A stretch of 64,000 nucleotides of DNA, from assembly GCA_016744355.1 (NCBI GenBank), contig JADGEN010000007.1, positions 1-64,000 of the forward strand, in the 5' to 3' direction. Below the pieces are notes generated by a model, which was not told the origin of the DNA, made no database searches, and saw only the letters and a program-made list of their open reading frames with translations. Source of the DNA: Halieaceae bacterium (GTDB lineage: Bacteria > Pseudomonadota > Gammaproteobacteria > Pseudomonadales > Halieaceae). A program made the position numbers and the translations under genes. Positions 53,376-64,000 of this stretch are shown piece by piece; the stretch's first letter is position 1; every line of letters begins with the position of its first letter.

Positions 53376-53918
53376 ATGAGAAGCTCTTTTACTACAAGTT
53401 TTGCCCTGATTCTATGTGGCGTGTTGCTAACTGGCTGTGGCGGCAGCGACTTTTCCGATCTAGATACTTTTATGGTGGAAAAGAAGGCGCGCCCGGGTGG
53501 GATTATTGCACCTATCCCGACGTTTAAAGCCTATGAAGCCTTTGCCTATAGTGCTGCAGTGCAGCGCAGCCCATTTGATCGCCCCATTGAAGTGCGTGAA
53601 ATCACCCAACTCCGGGCTGTGAGTGCGGTCAAGCCAGACAATACCAGAGCCAAAGAGTTTTTGGAGCAATTTACCTTCGACTCACTTTCAATGGTGGGAA
53701 CATTGGAAAAAGGGGAGCAGGACTGGACTCTGGTTCAAGACCCGGAAGGGGGTGTACACAGGGTTCAGCAAGGCGATTATTTGGGGCGCAATCACGGGAA
53801 AATTGTTAATACCACTGACACCTATGTTGCAGTAATAGAAATAGTTAGCGATGGAAGTGCAGACGGCTGGGTAGAACGCCCTCGCACAATTAAATTAAGC
53901 GGCTTGGACGGTTTATAA
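53376..53918 (+). CDS. pilP: type IV pilus lipoprotein PilP
   Basis: 180-residue lipoprotein that joins PilNO to the outer-membrane secretin. The signal ends in the lipobox LTGC (Cys near residue 21). The C-terminal beta-domain has FDSLSMVGTLEKGEQDWTLV, GGVHRVQQGDYLGRNHGKI and a WVERPRTIKL end. It starts 2 bases after pilO. Confidence 0.96.
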   Translation: MRSSFTTSFALILCGVLLTGCGGSDFSDLDTFMVEKKARPGGIIAPIPTFKAYEAFAYSAAVQRSPFDRPIEVREITQLRAVSAVKPDNTRAKEFLEQFTFDSLSMVGTLEKGEQDWTLVQDPEGGVHRVQQGDYLGRNHGKIVNTTDTYVAVIEIVSDGSADGWVERPRTIKLSGLDGL

Positions 53919-53986
53919 GCCGGCTATTGGTGAATGCCATGTTGATAAAAAAGATGATAAAAAAATTGAATTCGGGGAACGGGCTA

Positions 53987-56107
53987 GTGAAGACAATCAA
54001 GCACAATCGTGTAAAGGGTTTGCGACTGGGGGCAGTGGGCCTGTTGCTGGCGATATTCACCAGTGTTGCACAAGCCGCACCAAGCATTACCGATATCGAA
54101 TTTAGCTCCCGACCCGGTAGTAAATTTGAAATCCGGCTCGATTTTGACCAAATCCCCGTCGATATAAATGCCTACACTATTGAAAAGCCCGCAAGAATTG
54201 CCATAGATTTTCCCGACACTGCTAGTGAGCTAGAGCGCAAGAGTTACTCTCTACCCTATGGTAATGCCACGGGTGTAGTAGTGCTTGAGTCGGGCGACCG
54301 TACACGCATGGTCGTTAACCTCGTGAAACTCGTTCCTTATGAAACCAGAGTTGAGGGCAATAGCTTATACGTCGTCGTCGGCCAGGATGGCGGCCCGAGT
54401 TATGCCAAGCAAACGTCCGATCCGAACCGCCTCGAAACGGCTGTAGAGCCTGTGACAGAGGTTCGCTCGGAAATTAGTGATTTACAGTTTCAGCGAACCG
54501 GAGAAGGCGAAGGCAGGTTAATTCTCGAGCTGACGGATCCCTCCGTGGACGTCAATGTCTTTAGCGAGGCCGATACCGTTAAGGTGCAGTTTGTTAATAC
54601 GACAGTCACTGAACGCTTAATGCGTCGCTACGACGTTACCGATTTTGCTACCCCTGTTGAGAGTATTGATGTAAATACCACTGAGCGAGGAGCCTCGTTA
54701 ACGTTGAAAACAGCGGGTCATTTCGACTATCTGGCGTATCAAACTAACAATCAGTACATTTTAAGTGTTAAGCCGCTCAGCAAGAAAGAAGTTAAAGAAC
54801 GGCTAGATGAGTTTACTTACGTGGGCGATCGAATATCGCTTAACTTTCAAGACATTGAAGTTAGAGCGGTGCTTCAGTTGATTGCCGATTTTACAGAATT
54901 GAACCTGGTGGCCAGCGACACGGTGTCTGGACGCATTACTCTGCGTTTGCAAAATGTACCCTGGGATCAAGCACTGGAACTGGTGTTGAAAACACGTGGT
55001 CTTGATAAGCGTCAAGTAGGTAACGTGCTCATGGTGGCGCCCGCTGCCGAAATCGCAGAGCGGGAACGCCAGCAAATTGAAGCGAATAAGCAAATCGCTG
55101 AATTGGCGCCCTTACAAACTGATTTTATCCGTATTCGATATGCCAACGCAGCCAAAATTGTCGACTTGTTCGGTGCCGGATCAGAAGACGGAGGCAGCCT
55201 GGTTTCAGGTCGTGGCTCGGTTATTGTCGATCCTCGAACCAATTCGATTATCGTGACAGAGACCAGTGCCAAATTGCGAGAAATGCGTGACCTTATAGAG
55301 CTGGTGGATATTCCGATTAGACAGGTGCTGATCGAAGCACGCATCGTAATTGCACAGTCTAATCTGGATCAGGAGTTGGGTATTACCTGGGGCGGCGGTT
55401 ACTTGGATGCCGGCGGTGACGATGTTTTGTCAGTGTCGGGTGATACCGCTAACGTAGTAGGCTTGAATAATTCAGTAATCAATGGTGAGCAGCCCACGCT
55501 CTCTTTCCCTGGGGCTCTACTCGTCGATTTAGGCGTGAGTGCTGCCACCAGCGGTTTTGCCGTTGGCTTTACCAACGATGACCTGTTCTTGACTGCCGAG
55601 CTCTCTGCACTGGAAGCTGCTGGGGAGGGCGAGGTGGTTTCCCAGCCTAAAGTCATTACCGGCGACAAACAAAAGGCGGTTATTTCCTCTGGTAGTGAGA
55701 TCCCCTATCAGGAATCTGCGGCCAGTGGTGCAGCTACGGTGTCTTTTAAAGACGCTCTTCTTAAGCTGGAAGTAACACCCAACATCACCCCGGATGACAG
55801 AATACTTCTGGACCTGATTATCACCCAGGACTCCTTGGGAGACCTGATACCTACCGGGCTGGGCGGTGTAGTTCCATCGATTGATACTACTGAGTTGACC
55901 ACGCAGGTTTTGGTGGGCAATGGTGAGACCATTGTTCTGGGTGGTGTATTTAAAACAGAAGACCTGGAGGCCGTCAGCAAGGTGCCGTACCTGGGTGACA
56001 TCCCTTATGTAGGTGCGCTGTTTAAAAAGACAACCAGCACGAAGACCAAAACAGAAACCCTAATATTTATCACGCCTCGTATCTTGGCTGATACCCTGCT
56101 TGATTGA
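53987..56107 (+). CDS. pilQ: type IV pilus secretin PilQ
   Basis: 706-residue outer-membrane channel through which the pilus fibre passes. It has a signal peptide (VKTIKHNRVKGLRLGAVGLL ending SVAQA), two AMIN domains (from about residue 30 and 165), secretin N domains (ISLNFQDIEVRAVLQLIADF) and the C-terminal secretin domain (VPYLGDIPYVGALFK, LIFITPRIL). GTG 53987 is preferred because GGGGA lies eight bases before it and gives a normal signal peptide; TTG 53927 or ATG 53939 would add an unusual lysine-rich extension. It ends the pil operon and lies 16 bases before aroK. Confidence 0.95.
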   Translation: MKTIKHNRVKGLRLGAVGLLLAIFTSVAQAAPSITDIEFSSRPGSKFEIRLDFDQIPVDINAYTIEKPARIAIDFPDTASELERKSYSLPYGNATGVVVLESGDRTRMVVNLVKLVPYETRVEGNSLYVVVGQDGGPSYAKQTSDPNRLETAVEPVTEVRSEISDLQFQRTGEGEGRLILELTDPSVDVNVFSEADTVKVQFVNTTVTERLMRRYDVTDFATPVESIDVNTTERGASLTLKTAGHFDYLAYQTNNQYILSVKPLSKKEVKERLDEFTYVGDRISLNFQDIEVRAVLQLIADFTELNLVASDTVSGRITLRLQNVPWDQALELVLKTRGLDKRQVGNVLMVAPAAEIAERERQQIEANKQIAELAPLQTDFIRIRYANAAKIVDLFGAGSEDGGSLVSGRGSVIVDPRTNSIIVTETSAKLREMRDLIELVDIPIRQVLIEARIVIAQSNLDQELGITWGGGYLDAGGDDVLSVSGDTANVVGLNNSVINGEQPTLSFPGALLVDLGVSAATSGFAVGFTNDDLFLTAELSALEAAGEGEVVSQPKVITGDKQKAVISSGSEIPYQESAASGAATVSFKDALLKLEVTPNITPDDRILLDLIITQDSLGDLIPTGLGGVVPSIDTTELTTQVLVGNGETIVLGGVFKTEDLEAVSKVPYLGDIPYVGALFKKTTSTKTKTETLIFITPRILADTLLD

Positions 56108-56123
56108 GGGTAAAGCCGGCCTC

Positions 56124-56636
56124 ATGCCCCCACTTCATCGCGTTTTTCTGGTCGGCCCCATGGGGGCCGGCAAAACAACCATCGGCAAGTACCTGGCTCA
56201 GCGCTTAAATCTTGATTTTGCCGATACAGATACCGAAATAGAGCGGCGCACTGGCGCCGATATACCCTGGATTTTCGATGTTGAGGGCGAAGAGGGCTTC
56301 CGCAACCGGGAGCAGCAGGTTGTGGAAGAAATGACCCTGCAGGACAATTTGTTACTCGCTACAGGTGGTGGGGTTGTTGTACGGCCCGAAAACCGGAGGG
56401 CTCTATCAGCCCGCGGCTTTGTCATCTATTTACATGCATCAGTGGAAGAGCAGGTCAAACGTACTCACCGTGACCGGCGTAGACCGTTATTACAAGAAGG
56501 TGATCCTGAGGAAGTACTGAGAGCTTTGATGTTGCAAAGAGATGAGTACTACCGCGAAATTGCTGATCACGTCATCAACACGGATGATTGTAGCCCACGG
56601 ACTGTTGCGCAACAGTTGGTTAAAGAGCTTCAGTAA
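56124..56636 (+). CDS. aroK: shikimate kinase
   Basis: 170-residue kinase for the fifth step of aromatic amino acid synthesis. Walker A GPMGAGKTT (11-19), shikimate-binding DTDTEIE and IPWIFDVEGEEGFRNRE, then ATGGGVVVRPENR and the lid DRRRPLL. The ATG at 56124 gives the family length; an in-frame TTG at 56100 overlapping pilQ is possible. The pilQ-aroK-aroB order is widespread in gammaproteobacteria. Confidence 0.97.
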   Translation: MPPLHRVFLVGPMGAGKTTIGKYLAQRLNLDFADTDTEIERRTGADIPWIFDVEGEEGFRNREQQVVEEMTLQDNLLLATGGGVVVRPENRRALSARGFVIYLHASVEEQVKRTHRDRRRPLLQEGDPEEVLRALMLQRDEYYREIADHVINTDDCSPRTVAQQLVKELQ

Positions 56637-56761
56637 GCCCCCCCTGAGCGGTATTATGTTCGGCGCTGGCGTAGGCAACTTTCGTCTGTTTCCAGAATCA
56701 GCAATATGTCGATTTCATAGGCCGATTTCCGGCTATAGATATTTCTTGGGAGGGCTGTCCT

Positions 56762-57859
56762 GTGGCAATGCTCATGCACACACTTCACGTTGATCTTGGG
56801 GAGCGCAGCTACCCACTTTATATCGGTCGCGATCTATTTCGGGATTCTCCTTTATTAGCAAAACATGTGTCCGGCTCTCAAGTTGTAATTGTGAGTAATG
56901 AGACGGTTGCACCACTTTATACCGATCGCATCAAACAGGCGCTGGGTGATAGGAGCCTAATCACTGAAGTAGTGCTTCCTGATGGAGAGCAATACAAGAC
57001 TCTGGACAGTCTGGCGGGAATTTTTGATCAGGTCATGGCAGACGGTCACAACCGCACTACCAGTTTTGTTGCCGTTGGAGGTGGCGTGGTCGGTGACATG
57101 ACCGGATTTGCCGCTGCTTGCTATCAACGGGGAGTGAACTTCATTCAGGTTCCCACTACAGTGCTGGCTCAGGTGGACTCTTCAGTAGGTGGAAAGACTG
57201 CTGTAAATCACCCGCGTGGGAAAAACATGATAGGTGCTTTCTATCAACCCAGCGCTGTATTTATTGATCTGGATACTTTGCAAACTCTTCCCCAGAGGGA
57301 AATTTCCGCGGGTCTGGCAGAAGTGGTCAAGTATGGTTTGATTGGTGATCTGCCGTTTTATCAATGGCTTTGCCAGCACATGCCCAATTTACTTGCTAGA
57401 GACGAAGCGGCTTTGGCTGAAGCAATAGAGCGCAGCTGTGCAGCGAAGGCGCGAATTGTTGCAGCCGACGAGCGTGAAGGAGGGGTTAGAGCTATTTTGA
57501 ATCTTGGCCATACTTTTGGTCATGCCATTGAAACGTCACAAGGCTATGGTCAGTGGCTACACGGAGAGGCGGTAGCGACCGGTATGTTGTTAGCGATGGA
57601 GCTGTCTGCAGAGCGCGGCTGGCTGGCCCGAGAAGAAGTGGACTCCTTCAGAACCCTATTAACAACAATGGGTCTGCCGGTACGAGCTCCTGAAAACATG
57701 ACTCCGGAAGAATTTCTGGAGCATATGGCACGTGACAAAAAAGTCCTGGACGGGCGTCTACGGCTTGTATTGTTGAAGTCGGTGGGGGAGGCTTGCATTT
57801 CAGATGACGTTACTCGCCCTGAACTATTGGCCTTCCTATCCAGGCATTGCTCCAGCTAA
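56762..57859 (+). CDS. aroB: 3-dehydroquinate synthase
   Basis: 365-residue NAD and metal-dependent enzyme for the second step of the shikimate pathway. Motifs are VVLPDGEQYKTL, VGGGVVGDMTGFAAACYQRG, PTTVLAQVDSSVGGKTAVNH, GLAEVVKYG and the metal-site LNLGHTFGHAIE and WLHGEAVATGM. The start is GTG 56762 with GGGAGGG seven bases before it. It lies 125 bases after aroK. The next gene is gltB, 137 bases on, with no damX-like gene between. Confidence 0.97.
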   Translation: MAMLMHTLHVDLGERSYPLYIGRDLFRDSPLLAKHVSGSQVVIVSNETVAPLYTDRIKQALGDRSLITEVVLPDGEQYKTLDSLAGIFDQVMADGHNRTTSFVAVGGGVVGDMTGFAAACYQRGVNFIQVPTTVLAQVDSSVGGKTAVNHPRGKNMIGAFYQPSAVFIDLDTLQTLPQREISAGLAEVVKYGLIGDLPFYQWLCQHMPNLLARDEAALAEAIERSCAAKARIVAADEREGGVRAILNLGHTFGHAIETSQGYGQWLHGEAVATGMLLAMELSAERGWLAREEVDSFRTLLTTMGLPVRAPENMTPEEFLEHMARDKKVLDGRLRLVLLKSVGEACISDDVTRPELLAFLSRHCSS

Positions 57860-57996
57860 TAATCACTATGAAAGCTGTGGTTTGTGGCGGCGTCATCATC
57901 CGTGTAAAATAACTCTCCGATTCTGCTTGGGTTCGTGACTGGCGTCGGATTTATTCGTTATAACTTATTGATCTTAAACATTATTTTGGACTGACT

Positions 57997-63877
<5,881 letters not shown>

Positions 63878-63897
63878 GCCGCCAAGACTGTGTTTGC

Positions 63898-63917
63898 CCC
63901 AAGCCTATGGGCTTGGG
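63898..63917 (+). terminator. hairpin after gltD
   Basis: CCCAAGCC and GGCTTGGG form a perfect 8-bp stem around TATG, 20 bases after the gltD stop and 46 before hemE. No T-run follows, so termination may be partial or the hairpin may only stabilise the gltBD message. Confidence 0.45.
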
Positions 63918-63963
63918 TGATATCCGCACTCTTTCAATTTAAAGTTGGGTTGGGAAACAAGTA

Positions 63964-64000
63964 ATGACAGAACTGAAGAACGATCGATTTTTACGCGCCA
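63964..64000 (+). CDS. hemE: uroporphyrinogen decarboxylase, first codons (cut by window edge)
   Basis: Only 12 codons are visible, reading MTELKNDRFLRA, nearly identical to the start of HemE in E. coli (MTELKNDRYLRA). HemE decarboxylates uroporphyrinogen III in haem synthesis. The position after gltBD is the Pseudomonas order. Confidence 0.85.
   Translation, partial: MTELKNDRFLRA

Overview
The window is a continuous stretch of a gammaproteobacterial chromosome. It looks most like a marine heterotroph of the Cellvibrionales (Halieaceae or Spongiibacteraceae) or a close relative of Pseudomonas. This is inferred from three things: gene order, TonB-dependent receptors paired with a SapC-family gene, and a Pseudomonas-like core block (tatABC-hisIE-ubiBJE, hslVU, argS, priA, rpmE, malic enzyme, ponA, pilMNOPQ, aroKB, gltBD, hemE). 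I saw no tRNA, rRNA, CRISPR array, insertion sequence or phage gene. No gene-free stretch exceeds about 230 bases.

Region 1 (1-6204, all minus) is an outer-membrane uptake module. It holds an ECF sigma factor, a FecR-type anti-sigma factor, a TonB-dependent receptor with a signalling (STN) domain, a SapC-family protein and the start of a second TonB-dependent receptor. The STN receptor lacks a normal start codon in front of its signal peptide.

Region 2 (6237-21259) is housekeeping and metabolism. serA and a D-2-hydroxyglutarate dehydrogenase diverge from a 44-base near-perfect palindrome. Then come elaA, slyD, a tandem cyclic-nucleotide-binding-like protein 3 nt upstream of parC, a membrane protein with a degenerate class III cyclase domain opposite serB, a PilZ-like protein, efp with its modifying enzyme epmA, a thioesterase and nhaC.

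Region 3 (21482-30801) has a PQQ sugar dehydrogenase lipoprotein and a FAN1-like VRR-NUC nuclease overlapping an XPD/Rad3-type helicase fused to a RecB-like nuclease domain. It continues with the proton-pumping transhydrogenase operon pntAA-pntAB-pntB and its terminator, then a hemerythrin-like protein with a lysine-rich tail.

Region 4 (30803-46599, all minus) runs from priA down through argS, a SPOR protein, hslV-hslU (with a clear sigma-32 heat-shock promoter), a DUF971 gene, ubiE-ubiJ-ubiB, hisI-hisE, tatA-tatB-tatC, an MscS-type channel and an ABC exporter. Many genes overlap or are only a few bases apart, so long polycistronic messages are likely.

Region 5 (46671-64000) has rpmE with promoter and terminator, a short malic enzyme, mrcA/ponA on the minus strand, the divergent type IV pilus assembly operon pilMNOPQ, aroK-aroB, the glutamate synthase pair gltB-gltD and the first codons of hemE.
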